The notes below the pieces were generated by a model. That model had not been told where the DNA came from. It searched no databases and worked only from the letters and a program-made list of their open reading frames with translations. The position numbers were made by a program, and so were the translations under genes. From contig CAVCWT010000004.1 in the NCBI GenBank assembly GCA_963605745.1, forward strand, positions 30,858-94,857: 64,000 bases of DNA, written 5' to 3'. Source of the stretch: CAG-791 sp963605745 (GTDB taxonomy: Bacteria; Bacillota; Clostridia; Lachnospirales; Lachnospiraceae). Shown piece after piece: positions 35,669 through 44,970 of the stretch. Numbering within the stretch: position 1 is the stretch's first letter; each line of letters starts with the position of its first letter.

Positions 35669-35717
35669 CCAGTCCTCCTCCCCGGAGCCCTTGTTCGTCA
35701 CATTGCCCCTTTAACGA

Positions 35718-35734
35718 CTATGCTGTTAGCATAG
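35718..35734. promoter_or_regulatory. Palindrome CTATGCTgttAGCATAG upstream of the import operon
   Basis: A perfect 7-bp inverted repeat with a 3-bp centre lies 50 bp upstream of the permease start and within the 251-bp divergent region shared with the sensor kinase. It may be an operator or a short leader hairpin. I see no second copy. Confidence 0.4.
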
Positions 35735-35919
35735 CATCGTCATTTTGACGGATAAATGGAATTTCCAAACCTTACACATGTAAAAAAATGACATTCTCCG
35801 GTGAAATTTACTTTTCCCTTTTTATAATTGCATCAAAACAGTACGGAACATTCATTCCGGATGAGCTCCGAAAATCGCCGTACTGGTTATTTCGCAAACG
35901 CTGTAATAAAATAGCGCAC

Positions 35920-37737
35920 ATGAAGACATCAAATGTACAACGACAGAATATTTCCGTCCGCTCCACGGCCCGCCGATTGATGCGCAGGTCCCCTTTATGG
36001 CTGACCTTTTCGCTTCTTCTGGCCGTATTCCTTCTGATTCTTACAGCGATTCTGACCTATTCCAGTTATCGCAGAGGCGTCGATACCACGATCCGGCAGC
36101 AAGAGACCTCCGTTTCTCAGCTCATGGAGATGAAGCTCCGGAATTTAGACAACTACCTTTCGGAGCTGTCGGATTTTTGCGTGCTCCCGGTGAACGATTC
36201 CGAATTCTACAATGATCTTCTCAGCACAAAACCTCTGGAAAGTGCCCGGGTCAGCGAACTGAAACAGACCGTCACAATGTACTATTACTCCCGGACGGAC
36301 CTTCTTTCTTACCGGCTCTCTATGCTGCGCCATGATCTGTGCTTTTCGCGATCTGCCTCCGATCAGCGAATGAAAACGATCGCCGAGGAGTTTGATTATG
36401 ACGATCCGATCTATCTGGAATGCCTTCGTCATGCTTCCCATTATGCGATTACACCTTCCGAGAATTCTGCTGCACTGTTCACCTTCTCTCACACGATCTT
36501 TCGCATCAATGACAAAACACCGATCGCCCTGGTCTCGATCGATGTGAGCAAAAGTGCTATGACAAGCGGATTTGATGACCAGATCGTTGCCCTGTTCAAC
36601 ACAGACGGCGAATTTCTTTATACGAATACACCTTCCATGAAATCCGAGCTCGCTTCCCTGCTCGCTGATCACAAGGGCGCAGAATCTTCCACGCAGCAAG
36701 CTGTGGAAAACGATCGTTCTGTCCGAATAACGATACAAGGGGAGTCTTACGTTGTTCTCTCCCGCACGGACTCCTTTTCCGGATTGTCCCTGGTAGTGCT
36801 CCTCCCCCTCTCTTCTGTCACCGAAGAGCTTCGCAGCATTCAGCGCTCCACACTCCTGCAGGGTCTCCTCTTCCTGTTGTTTTCGCTCGCTGTTTCCTGT
36901 GCACTCATTCGCTATCTTACGCAGCCTCTTACTGCACTGGCAGATTTTCAGCTGCAGGTCGGTTCCGGTCAATACCCCACCATTCATCTGGGACGCTGCC
37001 GGGAAGCTGCGGAACTCGGCCGATCCTTTAATGAAATGTCCGAACACATCGATCGTTTGGTCAATGATAACCTGATGGCTTCTCTGAATGAAAAAAACGC
37101 CCGAATCGAGGCATTGGAGGCGCAGGTGAATCCGCATTTTCTCTATAACACGCTCCAGGCCATCGGCTCCGAAGCGTTGATGAACGATGAGCCAAAGCTT
37201 TACGATATGATTACAAAGCTCGCCTCCAACATGCGTTATTCCATCAATGGTTCCAAGGAGGTTACTCTGGAGCAGGAGCTGAACTTTACCGACAATTACA
37301 TTGAACTGCAAAAGCTCCGCATGGATGAGCGGCTGCAGGTTACGAGGCGTATTGACCGAAATCTCCTCCGGCACCAGGTTCCTAAATGCAGTATTCAGCT
37401 CATTGTTGAGAATTCCATCAAATACGGACTGTCCGGTGACATCCGCTGTCTGCATCTGGAGATCGATGTTTTTGCGCAGGGTGGACAGCTGGTTATCCGT
37501 GTCCGGGACGACGGCGCCGGAATGACGCCTGCCCGTCTTGACGAGGTGCGGCAAAGCCTGCAGTATTTTCAGAGTATGCAAGCCGCCTCGAATTCTACGG
37601 AATCCTCCGGAATCGGGCTTGCCAACCTCTGCAACCGGCTGAAAATCATGTATGATGACAAAGCAGAAATGCAGATCATGAGCAGTAACCGTGCCAATGA
37701 CCATTACACCTGTATCACACTCGTTCTGGAAACCTGA
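35920..37737 (+). CDS. Sensor histidine kinase, YesM/LytS type
   Basis: A membrane sensor with a first span near 25-47, an extracellular sensor region to about 310, a second span near 318-340, a HAMP linker, and a His_kinase domain. The phospho-accepting histidine is His406 in QVNPHFLYNTLQ. ATP-binding blocks are VENSIKYGL (N box), DDGAGM (G1) and GIGLANLCNRL (G2). The start is uncertain: no clear ribosome site precedes this ATG or the one 44 codons upstream. It pairs with the response regulator 78 bp downstream and likely controls the adjoining importer and alpha-xylosidase. Confidence 0.9.
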   Translation: MKTSNVQRQNISVRSTARRLMRRSPLWLTFSLLLAVFLLILTAILTYSSYRRGVDTTIRQQETSVSQLMEMKLRNLDNYLSELSDFCVLPVNDSEFYNDLLSTKPLESARVSELKQTVTMYYYSRTDLLSYRLSMLRHDLCFSRSASDQRMKTIAEEFDYDDPIYLECLRHASHYAITPSENSAALFTFSHTIFRINDKTPIALVSIDVSKSAMTSGFDDQIVALFNTDGEFLYTNTPSMKSELASLLADHKGAESSTQQAVENDRSVRITIQGESYVVLSRTDSFSGLSLVVLLPLSSVTEELRSIQRSTLLQGLLFLLFSLAVSCALIRYLTQPLTALADFQLQVGSGQYPTIHLGRCREAAELGRSFNEMSEHIDRLVNDNLMASLNEKNARIEALEAQVNPHFLYNTLQAIGSEALMNDEPKLYDMITKLASNMRYSINGSKEVTLEQELNFTDNYIELQKLRMDERLQVTRRIDRNLLRHQVPKCSIQLIVENSIKYGLSGDIRCLHLEIDVFAQGGQLVIRVRDDGAGMTPARLDEVRQSLQYFQSMQAASNSTESSGIGLANLCNRLKIMYDDKAEMQIMSSNRANDHYTCITLVLET

Positions 37738-37815
37738 GCATGCGATTACAGCGTTTTCACATCTGCCGGATTTACAGACGCAGATCAATCCGCAAAGGGA
37801 GAGGATGTCAGATTT

Positions 37816-38553
37816 ATGCACAAGGTATTGATTGTTGATGACGAAAAGCCGGTACGCATTGCCATCTGTAAGCTGGGGCAATGGGCACGCTGGCATCTGG
37901 AGCAGCCTTATTATGCCTCTGACGGAAAAGAAGCCCTTCAGCTTCTTTCCGAGCTGCATCCGGCCATTGTATTCGTGGATATGCATATGCCCGTCATGGA
38001 CGGTACACAGTTCCTTAAAGAGGCCAGTGCGCGTGAAACCGGAGCCTCCTTCATCGTCATCAGCGGTTATGATGAGTTTTCCTATGCGCAGAATGCCATC
38101 CGCTACGGTGCCTCCGATTACCTTCTAAAGCCCGTTGTGGCAGAGGAACTAAACGAAGCGATCGGACGGGTTATGACTTCTCGCTTTCCGGATGAGGATT
38201 TTGCTGTTTCCGCGAAAGAGCCCACACTTTCTGCCACAGAGGTTGTCGATCTCATTCACAAAACCATCGAAAGCAATTACACGGAAACGATGCAGCTGCA
38301 GGATTTTGCCGATCAGTATTTTTTCTCCAAGGAATACCTCTCCCGCTTGTTCAAGAGCAAATACCATGTCGGAATCTACGAATACCTCACCGAGGTACGA
38401 ATGAAAAGAGCCGCGGAGCTTCTGCGCGACCCTTCCATTCCGGTTTCCGATATTGCAGCCAGAGTCGGTTACTCTGACAATACTTATTTTTCCAAGGCGT
38501 TTCGCAATGCCCAGGGAATGTCCCCCAGTGAGTACCGAAAACAGTGCCGGTAA
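37816..38553 (+). CDS. AraC-type response regulator, YesN-like
   Basis: A 245-residue two-domain regulator. The receiver (1-120) has an acidic pocket near VDDE, the phosphorylation site Asp55 in VFVDMHMPVMDG and the lysine in LLKP. The output (about 145-245) has two helix-turn-helix motifs of the AraC family, ending VGYSDNTYFSKAFRNAQGMSPSEYRK. It is partner of the sensor kinase upstream. The usual long YesN middle domain is missing. Confidence 0.94.
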   Translation: MHKVLIVDDEKPVRIAICKLGQWARWHLEQPYYASDGKEALQLLSELHPAIVFVDMHMPVMDGTQFLKEASARETGASFIVISGYDEFSYAQNAIRYGASDYLLKPVVAEELNEAIGRVMTSRFPDEDFAVSAKEPTLSATEVVDLIHKTIESNYTETMQLQDFADQYFFSKEYLSRLFKSKYHVGIYEYLTEVRMKRAAELLRDPSIPVSDIAARVGYSDNTYFSKAFRNAQGMSPSEYRKQCR

Positions 38554-38593
38554 ATGCTCGCTGCCGCACCTTTCCCTTTCGGATCAAACAAAT

Positions 38594-38629
38594 ACGACCG
38601 GATACAGACATTGTCCGCCATCCGGTCGT
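38594..38629 (-). terminator. Terminator of the lacI-type regulator gene
   Basis: ACGACCGGAT pairs with ATCCGGTCGT (10 bp). On the minus strand it is followed by ATTTGTTTG, so it suits the regulator gene; it may also stop the response-regulator transcript weakly. Confidence 0.7.
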
Positions 38630-38633
38630 AAGA

Positions 38634-38663
38634 GATCCAGTATTCTTCGATCCAGTATTCTTC
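38634..38663. repeat. Perfect 15-bp tandem duplication
   Basis: GATCCAGTATTCTTC occurs twice head to tail. It lies between the terminator and the stop of the LacI-type gene. Confidence 0.85.
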
Positions 38664-38691
38664 GTTTGCTGCCTGCGCCCCGCTGCCTGCA

Positions 38692-39762
38692 CTAGCGCTG
38701 TGCCCTGCACCTGCCTGTCGATTCCCGCTCCACCAGCTGCGCCTCCATGATATCATCGCACGGCACAGCCCCGTCCTCGAGCATACCGAACAGACTCTTC
38801 ATGGCAGATGCCGCAATCTCTTCAAAGGGTTGCTGCATCGTGGTCAGCCTCGGATTCACATAACTGCCCATTTCAATTCCATCAAAGCCCATGACGGACA
38901 CATCCTCCGGAATTCGCTTCCCGGCATCCAGAATCGCCCGACATGCACCGATGGCCAGTATGTCCGACACGCAGAAGATTGCTGTAAGCTCCGGACTCTT
39001 TTTCATCAGTGCCTGCGCCGCTTCATACCCATTGGACAATGAGAAATGCTCGATGCCCTTTGTAACAACCACCACATCCTGGTCCTGATGCACAATTCCC
39101 GCATCCCTCAACGCTCTGCAATAGCCGCGGTAACGCAGCTGACCGACCGAAGGCATTCCAAGGCCTTCTGCAATCATTCCGATTCTGGCATGCCCCAGAC
39201 CGATCAGATATTGTACGGCATCGTAGCTGGCCTTCACATCATCCACAGCAATGTTGGCATAACCAACCTTCCCGTTATCATGCCGCCCTTTGCTCGCCTC
39301 GGTCTCCTCCGGATCCTCTCCAATGGTGGCGAATACAAAAGGAACCCCCATCTGCTGCAGTTCCTGTTCCTCATGAGTAAAGTTGCCTCCCAGGAACACA
39401 ATCCCTTTCAGCTTCCTTTCTTTGACGAGGCTCAGCGCAACCTGGACCTCATCCTCTGTAGGGCCGACATGACGCAGAATCACCGCATAGCCCTTTTTCT
39501 CGGCCTGCTCCTCCATGATCTGCAGCATTCCCGAAAAGGCCGGGTTCGTAATCCCCTTCACCAGGAGTGCAATGCTGTTCGTCTCGCTCTGCTTTAAGAG
39601 CCTTGCTGTTGTGTTGGGAACAAATCCGGTTTCCCGAACGACCTCCAGGATCCTGGCACGGGTCCCCGGGTTGATATCCGACTGGTTATTCAGGGCCCTG
39701 GATACCGTACTCACTCCGACACCGCACATTCGTGCAATGTCCTTAATCGTAATATCTGCCAT
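38692..39762 (-). CDS. LacI-family transcriptional regulator
   Basis: A 356-residue regulator. The N-terminal helix-turn-helix is TIKDIARMCGVGVSTVSRALNN, with hinge VPNTTARLLK (about 48-57), then a periplasmic-binding-like effector domain. It is transcribed after malQ (26 bp gap), so it probably responds to malto-oligosaccharide or a related sugar and autoregulates through the site upstream of malQ. Confidence 0.93.
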   Translation of the reverse strand: MADITIKDIARMCGVGVSTVSRALNNQSDINPGTRARILEVVRETGFVPNTTARLLKQSETNSIALLVKGITNPAFSGMLQIMEEQAEKKGYAVILRHVGPTEDEVQVALSLVKERKLKGIVFLGGNFTHEEQELQQMGVPFVFATIGEDPEETEASKGRHDNGKVGYANIAVDDVKASYDAVQYLIGLGHARIGMIAEGLGMPSVGQLRYRGYCRALRDAGIVHQDQDVVVVTKGIEHFSLSNGYEAAQALMKKSPELTAIFCVSDILAIGACRAILDAGKRIPEDVSVMGFDGIEMGSYVNPRLTTMQQPFEEIAASAMKSLFGMLEDGAVPCDDIMEAQLVERESTGRCRAQR

Positions 39763-39788
39763 CGCGCTGCCCCCGATTCCGTTTGGTA

Positions 39789-41315
39789 TTACAAACGGCC
39801 GGAGATCTGCGCCAGTCTCTTCATCCGTGCAGCCAGCTCCTTGTCATAGGCGCCGGGCAGCATTCTCCACTTCCAGTTGTTGCCAAGCGTTGACGGCTCA
39901 TTGATTCTCGCCTCATCGCCCCGATTCAGATAATCCTGCATCGGAATGATACAGGTATCCGCCACGGATTCAAAGGCCAGCCGGATAAAGCTCCACGCCG
40001 CCGTCTCCTCTGAGGTCACGCCCGCATACTCACCGGAATAAATGCGGTCCTGCTCGGACACGTGGTTGTACCAGCCGCGCATGGTCTCATTGTCATGCGT
40101 CCCGGTATATACCACACAGTTTGTCGGATAGTTGTGCGGAAGGTAGTCGCCGCGTCCCGGATCATACGCATTAAACGCGAACTGCAGCACCTTCATGTTG
40201 GGATAGCCGGTCCGATTCACCAGATCGCGAACGCTCTGTGTGATAAAGCCAAGGTCCTCTGCAATGATCTGACGCTCGCCCAGTGCCTTCTGAATCGCCT
40301 CGAACAGGTCATATCCCGGGCCTTTCTGCCACTTGCCGAACTCTGCCGTCGGATCCCCGTACGGAATCGCATAATACTCGTCAAAGCCGCGGAAATGATC
40401 GATACGGATTACATCATACATGGCAAAACAGTTCGCCATACGCGAGATCCACCATGCATATCCTGTGCTCTTGTGGTAATCCCAGCGGTAAATCGGATTC
40501 CCCCACAGCTGCCCCGTTGCAGAGAAGGCATCCGGAGGGCAGCCGGCAACAACGATGGGATATCCGTCCTCATCAAACTCGAACAGCTCCGGATGACTCC
40601 AGGTATCCGCCGAATCAAAGGCAACATAGATCGGAATGTCGCCGATGATCTTGATACCCTTTTTATTAGCATAGTCCTTCAGAGCCTTCCACTGCCCGGC
40701 AAAAAGGTACTGCTGGAATTCATAAAAACGAATCTCGTCTGCCAGCTCCTCCTTTGCCTCTTCCATAGCTTCCTGCTCACGAAGGCGCAGCTCCTTTGGC
40801 CACTCAATATAGCTCTTGCCGTCATTGGCATTTTTGATGGCAGAGTACAAGGCATAGTCCGGCAGCCAGTCGGCCTTTTCTGCGATAAATTTCTCAAAAG
40901 ACTGGCGGTCCTTGTCGTACTCTGCCTTCGCCCAGTCTCCCGACGGCTCCAGTGCGAACGGACTGTTCTCATAAGCCTTTTTCAAAAGAGGAAACCGGCC
41001 ATAGTAGATCTTTTCATAGTCGATGTACTCTGCATTGTCTCCGAAAAAGACGCCATCCGCCTCTTCCTTTGTGATATAGCCTGCCTCGATCAGTTCCTCC
41101 AGATCGATAAAATACGGATTCCCCGCAAAGGTCGAGAAGGACTGGTAGGGTGAATCCCCATAACCAGTCTGACCCAGCGGCAGAATCTGCCAGTAGGACT
41201 GTCCGGCCTCCGCCAGAAAATCCACAAACTCATAGGCTTCCTTTGAAAGGCTCCCGATCCCGTAACGAGATGAAAGCGATGACACCGGCATCAATACGCC
41301 ACATTTACGCTCCAT
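39789..41315 (-). CDS. malQ: MalQ, 4-alpha-glucanotransferase (GH77)
   Basis: It transfers alpha-1,4-glucan segments between malto-oligosaccharides in the cytoplasm. The 508-residue length and the three catalytic carboxylates match GH77: Asp306 in IRIDHFRGF, Glu353 in IIAEDLG and Asp408 in GTHDNET. SPYQSFSTFAGNPYFI is another family block. GGAGGGG 6 nt upstream sets the start. It is the first gene of a malQ-lacI operon. Confidence 0.96.
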   Translation of the reverse strand: MERKCGVLMPVSSLSSRYGIGSLSKEAYEFVDFLAEAGQSYWQILPLGQTGYGDSPYQSFSTFAGNPYFIDLEELIEAGYITKEEADGVFFGDNAEYIDYEKIYYGRFPLLKKAYENSPFALEPSGDWAKAEYDKDRQSFEKFIAEKADWLPDYALYSAIKNANDGKSYIEWPKELRLREQEAMEEAKEELADEIRFYEFQQYLFAGQWKALKDYANKKGIKIIGDIPIYVAFDSADTWSHPELFEFDEDGYPIVVAGCPPDAFSATGQLWGNPIYRWDYHKSTGYAWWISRMANCFAMYDVIRIDHFRGFDEYYAIPYGDPTAEFGKWQKGPGYDLFEAIQKALGERQIIAEDLGFITQSVRDLVNRTGYPNMKVLQFAFNAYDPGRGDYLPHNYPTNCVVYTGTHDNETMRGWYNHVSEQDRIYSGEYAGVTSEETAAWSFIRLAFESVADTCIIPMQDYLNRGDEARINEPSTLGNNWKWRMLPGAYDKELAARMKRLAQISGRL

Positions 41316-41448
41316 TTGAATCCCCTCCTGCTGTGCTGTGCACTATGTTGTGCACTGTTCTTACATCTGACATGCAGCAGATCTCCCTCTTACAATCCCC
41401 TGATCCTGCCACTGCAGATGCACTCTTTCCTTACCTCAGTCCCTTGTC

Positions 41449-41503
41449 TCGGTATCGTTTCCGAAGCAATTCCTACTATACCCCTCTTTCCCGAAAGGAG
41501 CAA
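41449..41503 (-). promoter_or_regulatory. malQ promoter with LacI-like operator
   Basis: On the minus strand TTGCTC (41503-41498) and TATAGT (41480-41475) are spaced 17 bp. Downstream, over the expected transcription start, is TCGGAAACGATACCGA (41464-41449), an imperfect palindrome (TCGG...CCGA) with a central CG like LacI-family operators. That position would let the encoded regulator block transcription. Confidence 0.5.
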
Positions 41504-41564
41504 GTAATAACAAACGCAGTTGTTGTGAACCTGCCAACGAGTTACGCTGCGCACATCAGCGGTA

Positions 41565-42956
41565 CTAAATCACCTGATGCTGCAGCCACTTTCCGCTGAT
41601 CAACCGGTACAGATAGAAAACGCCGCGTACTGCCCAATCCGTTGCCATGCCAATCCAGACCGCAATCGGTCCAACACCGCATCCCCGGATCAGATAGGTA
41701 ACCAGAGCTACCCTCGCCAGCCACATGGAAAGCGTCGAAACGATCATGGTAAAACGAACATCCCCGGCCGCTCTTAGTCCATATGCAGGGATAAAGCTCG
41801 GCACCCACAACAGGATCTTTGCAATCGTAATAAAGATCATCATCCGGAAACTGATTGCGGCACTTTCTGCCTCCATACCTGCAAGCCACATCACAGGTCG
41901 GCACAAAAGGAACATGCCAACGCAGGACAGAATGATCACACCGCTTGCAATGTCCATCAAATGTACCACGTAATATTTAGCCTCTTCTCTGCGCCCTGCA
42001 CCTAAGGTCTGCCCGACAATAGTCATTAGACCTGCACCGACCGCAATGCCGCCAATTCCATTGATATTCTCAAAGATGATCGTCATGGCCTGGGCCGCAA
42101 TCGCAGTAGTTCCCAGCGTGGAAACCGAGGACTGAATGGCCAGCTTGCCGAACTGGAACATACTGTTCTCAATTCCCGACGGAATGCCGATGGCCAGAAC
42201 ACGCCCTATCATGTCCCAATTCGCACGGATCCGATAGTTGCGGATCACAATGACCTGTCTGGGTTTACGCAGAAAATAAAAAATAACGACCGCGCAGAAT
42301 ATCCGGCTGATCAGCGTTGACAGCGCAGCTCCGGTAACGCCAAGGTTCATGCCGAAAATAAAGACTGCATTCCCCACAATATTCAGAACATTGGATACCA
42401 CCGAGATCTTCATCGGAAAACGGCTGTTGCCGCCCGCACGATAGAATGCAGCACCGACCTGATAGAGCCCCAGAAACGGGAACGAAGCCGCCGTAAATCG
42501 AAAATAGATCTTTGCCGCAGACAAAACCTCCGGCTCCACCTGGCCAAAGATCAAATGCAGAATCTGCCCGTTCAAGGCTTCCGCAATCACCATAATTACA
42601 ACAGCAATCGCAGTAACTGACAGCATCACCTGACCGGCTGCGTCATTTGCTCTTTTTTTATCTTCCTTTCCGATATACTGGGAACACAGAATCGTACCGC
42701 CGGTTGCCATTGCCGAGAACATCTGAATGACAAGGTTGTTGATGGAATCCGTCAAGGATACCGCCGAAATGGCCGCACTGCCGACTCTGGTCACCATGAC
42801 AGAATCTGCCATTCCCATAAAACTGGTCAGCAGATTCTCAATCATCATCGGAATCAAAAGCGCCCAGATCATGTGACGATCAAAGAGCATATGCTCCCAG
42901 TCGATCTGGGACTCATCATAGATACGTTTTTTTAGATTCAGTAACTTGTAATACAT
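41565..42956 (-). CDS. MATE-family efflux transporter
   Basis: A 463-residue transporter with about twelve membrane spans in two similar halves (MIENLLTSFMGMADSVMVTRVG and IGIPSGIENSMFQFGKLAIQSSV begin each). It likely exports drugs or metabolites using a sodium or proton gradient. GAGGGAG 4 nt before ATG sets the start. It is a single gene. Confidence 0.9.
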   Translation of the reverse strand: MYYKLLNLKKRIYDESQIDWEHMLFDRHMIWALLIPMMIENLLTSFMGMADSVMVTRVGSAAISAVSLTDSINNLVIQMFSAMATGGTILCSQYIGKEDKKRANDAAGQVMLSVTAIAVVIMVIAEALNGQILHLIFGQVEPEVLSAAKIYFRFTAASFPFLGLYQVGAAFYRAGGNSRFPMKISVVSNVLNIVGNAVFIFGMNLGVTGAALSTLISRIFCAVVIFYFLRKPRQVIVIRNYRIRANWDMIGRVLAIGIPSGIENSMFQFGKLAIQSSVSTLGTTAIAAQAMTIIFENINGIGGIAVGAGLMTIVGQTLGAGRREEAKYYVVHLMDIASGVIILSCVGMFLLCRPVMWLAGMEAESAAISFRMMIFITIAKILLWVPSFIPAYGLRAAGDVRFTMIVSTLSMWLARVALVTYLIRGCGVGPIAVWIGMATDWAVRGVFYLYRLISGKWLQHQVI

Positions 42957-43118
42957 TTTTCTCCCTCATCCCGACCTTCAATCTGCTGCAGCTCATCCCC
43001 CAAAAACAGATGCAGACCCAACACAAGTGCCACTCCGAAGAAGTACTCCCCTCCGAAAATGGCACTTGTTTTATGCATTCAGATCTCTCAAAGGTATTAT
43101 TCTGCGTTATCTGGCTGG

Positions 43119-43166
43119 TTATTTTTGCAAACACTGTACTAGTTATTTTTGCAAACGCTGTGCTAG
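43119..43166. repeat. 24-bp tandem duplication at the ABC-2 permease stop codon
   Basis: TTATTTTTGCAAACaCTGTaCTAG (43119-43142) is repeated with two changes at 43143-43166. The second unit ends in the permease stop codon (CTAG). A further hairpin, ACAAGTGCCA/TGGCACTTGT, lies at about 43022-43070. Confidence 0.8.
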
Positions 43167-43903
43167 AACTCCAGCTCCCGCCTGCGGAACAATGCGGCCG
43201 CAAGGAAATAGAACGCAGCAATATAAATTACGACCCGGCTCGCTGTACCGACGGCCGGAACACCAAGGATCACCTTGCTCTGCAGAGAATCGAGCGTCTG
43301 GTTCAGCATATACTCTGTAAGGTGGAGCCCCCGGATCGCCTTCATATTGAACAGCTCGCTCAGCAGCAGGTCGGGGATGCCGAATGCAACCAGGAGGTAG
43401 ACGATGGTCGCAATCCCGGTTGCCTGCAGGAACAGGGCAACGATAAGGGCCGGTCCCGCAAAAGCGACCACATGAAGCCAGGTCATAAAGAGCACGACCC
43501 CAAGCTCTGCGATCTGGTCACCCGTCAGCGTGATCCCGGTCAATACCGCGCAAAGAGCCGTTACGAGCCCCATGAATACGCCATCCACCAATGCAATCGT
43601 TGCAAGATCCAGATACTTTACGAAAACCACCTTAGGTCTCGAAATGCCGGACCCAATGGCAACCTGCATCGTTTTGGCCTTCAGATCGTCGGAGAGCAGT
43701 GCGCCAAAGCCGAACAGCCCCAGGACAATGGTGGTAAAGGACAGATACGAGCTCGTTGTTGTAACGAAAATGACCGAATTCCACGTCTCATCACTGGTAA
43801 AAACCAGTACCCCAATATAAATAACGGCAACCAGCACAGCCGCAATTATGCGGGGCGTTCTCTTCAGTACACGACTGCAGTCCGCCTTCCAGTAATTCCT
43901 CAT
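43163..43903 (-). CDS. ABC-2 type permease
   Basis: A 246-residue protein with six membrane spans, beginning with a short amphipathic segment and VLVAVIYIGVLVF. It overlaps the stop of the upstream ATPase by 4 bp (ATGA), so the two are coupled and form a small exporter. The cargo is unknown; similar pairs act in drug or peptide resistance. Confidence 0.82.
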   Translation of the reverse strand: MRNYWKADCSRVLKRTPRIIAAVLVAVIYIGVLVFTSDETWNSVIFVTTTSSYLSFTTIVLGLFGFGALLSDDLKAKTMQVAIGSGISRPKVVFVKYLDLATIALVDGVFMGLVTALCAVLTGITLTGDQIAELGVVLFMTWLHVVAFAGPALIVALFLQATGIATIVYLLVAFGIPDLLLSELFNMKAIRGLHLTEYMLNQTLDSLQSKVILGVPAVGTASRVVIYIAAFYFLAAALFRRRELEF

Positions 43904-44928
43904 TGCGCTGCCTCCTTTTTCTCTGTACTCCGATCCATCTCTGCACCGGACATCTCATCTGACACTCCGCCCGGCACCATAGTTCCCTTCGGATCCCTTT
44001 CCTGGTCTGTTCCGTGAATCAGCTCTTCTGCATCCTGCCCCTCTGCATGTCCGCTGCCCACGATGTCAAAATAGAACTCCTCCAAGGACAGCGATTCCAT
44101 CTGGGAGCCCAGAATCTCGATTCCTGCAGCCTCCAGCGCCTTTTTCGCCGCCTCCAGGTCACTTACCTTGATCCGGACCGACTTCTGATCGGAGATCAAA
44201 TCCTCCTGCGAGATCGTTCTCGCCACTCTTCCGTCCTGCAGAATGCCGAACCGATCTGCCGTGTGCTGGAGCTCTCCCAAAATGTGGGACGAAATGATCA
44301 CCGTCATACCGTATTCGCGGTTGAGCCGCTGCACCAGCTCCCGGATATCCGCGATGCCCTGCGGATCCAGGCCGTTGGTCGGCTCATCCAGAACAAGGAT
44401 TTCCGGGTTCCCCATGAGCGCATTGGCGATGCCAAGGCGCTGTTTCATGCCCAGAGAATAGCGCCCGAATTTCCCTTTTGCCTGATCAAGGCCGACGAGC
44501 TGCAGCACCCGGTCCACCTCGCCCTTGTCCTTGATGCCCTTCAGAACCCGGTAATACTCCAGATTCTGACGCCCCGTCATATAGGAAAAGAAATTGCAGC
44601 CGATGAGGAATCCAACCTTCCTCCTGCCCTTCTCCAGATCATCCCCCTTGTCACCTACGAAAACACTGCCGCTCTCGTAGCCGGACAATCCCAGCATAAC
44701 CTTAAAAATCGTTGTTTTGCCGGCGCCGTTCTTGCCCACAAGGCCGAAGATATCGCCCTTATGAATGTCAAGGTTGACGTCCGTCAGGACCTTGTGACTG
44801 CCATAGCTCTTCTCCACCTTTTCAAGGCGGACCACTGATGTGGTGGAAGGCTCCCGCTCTTCATCCTGGCTGCACATAGGCTGTGCTGCAACCCCTTTGC
44901 TTTGTTCTAATTCCGTTCCGTTTTCCAT
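43900..44928 (-). CDS. ABC transporter ATP-binding protein with polar tail
   Basis: The 342-residue ATPase has Walker A GKNGAGKTT, signature YSLGMKQRLGIA, Walker B ILVLDEPTNGLDP and IISSH. A charged 33-residue N-terminal extension precedes the domain. The last 50 residues form a Gly/Glu/Asp-rich tail that I do not recognise and which looks disordered. The start has GGAG 6 nt upstream. Confidence 0.9.
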   Translation of the reverse strand: MENGTELEQSKGVAAQPMCSQDEEREPSTTSVVRLEKVEKSYGSHKVLTDVNLDIHKGDIFGLVGKNGAGKTTIFKVMLGLSGYESGSVFVGDKGDDLEKGRRKVGFLIGCNFFSYMTGRQNLEYYRVLKGIKDKGEVDRVLQLVGLDQAKGKFGRYSLGMKQRLGIANALMGNPEILVLDEPTNGLDPQGIADIRELVQRLNREYGMTVIISSHILGELQHTADRFGILQDGRVARTISQEDLISDQKSVRIKVSDLEAAKKALEAAGIEILGSQMESLSLEEFYFDIVGSGHAEGQDAEELIHGTDQERDPKGTMVPGGVSDEMSGAEMDRSTEKKEAAQ

Positions 44929-44970
44929 AGATTACTCCTGTTATTCACATCGTTCGACCCGGTCGTATTT

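Noticed and set aside
36145..37986. 613-codon minus-strand frame opposite the sensor kinase
   Set aside because: The plus strand encodes a complete histidine kinase with all boxes; the antisense frame has no recognisable domain.
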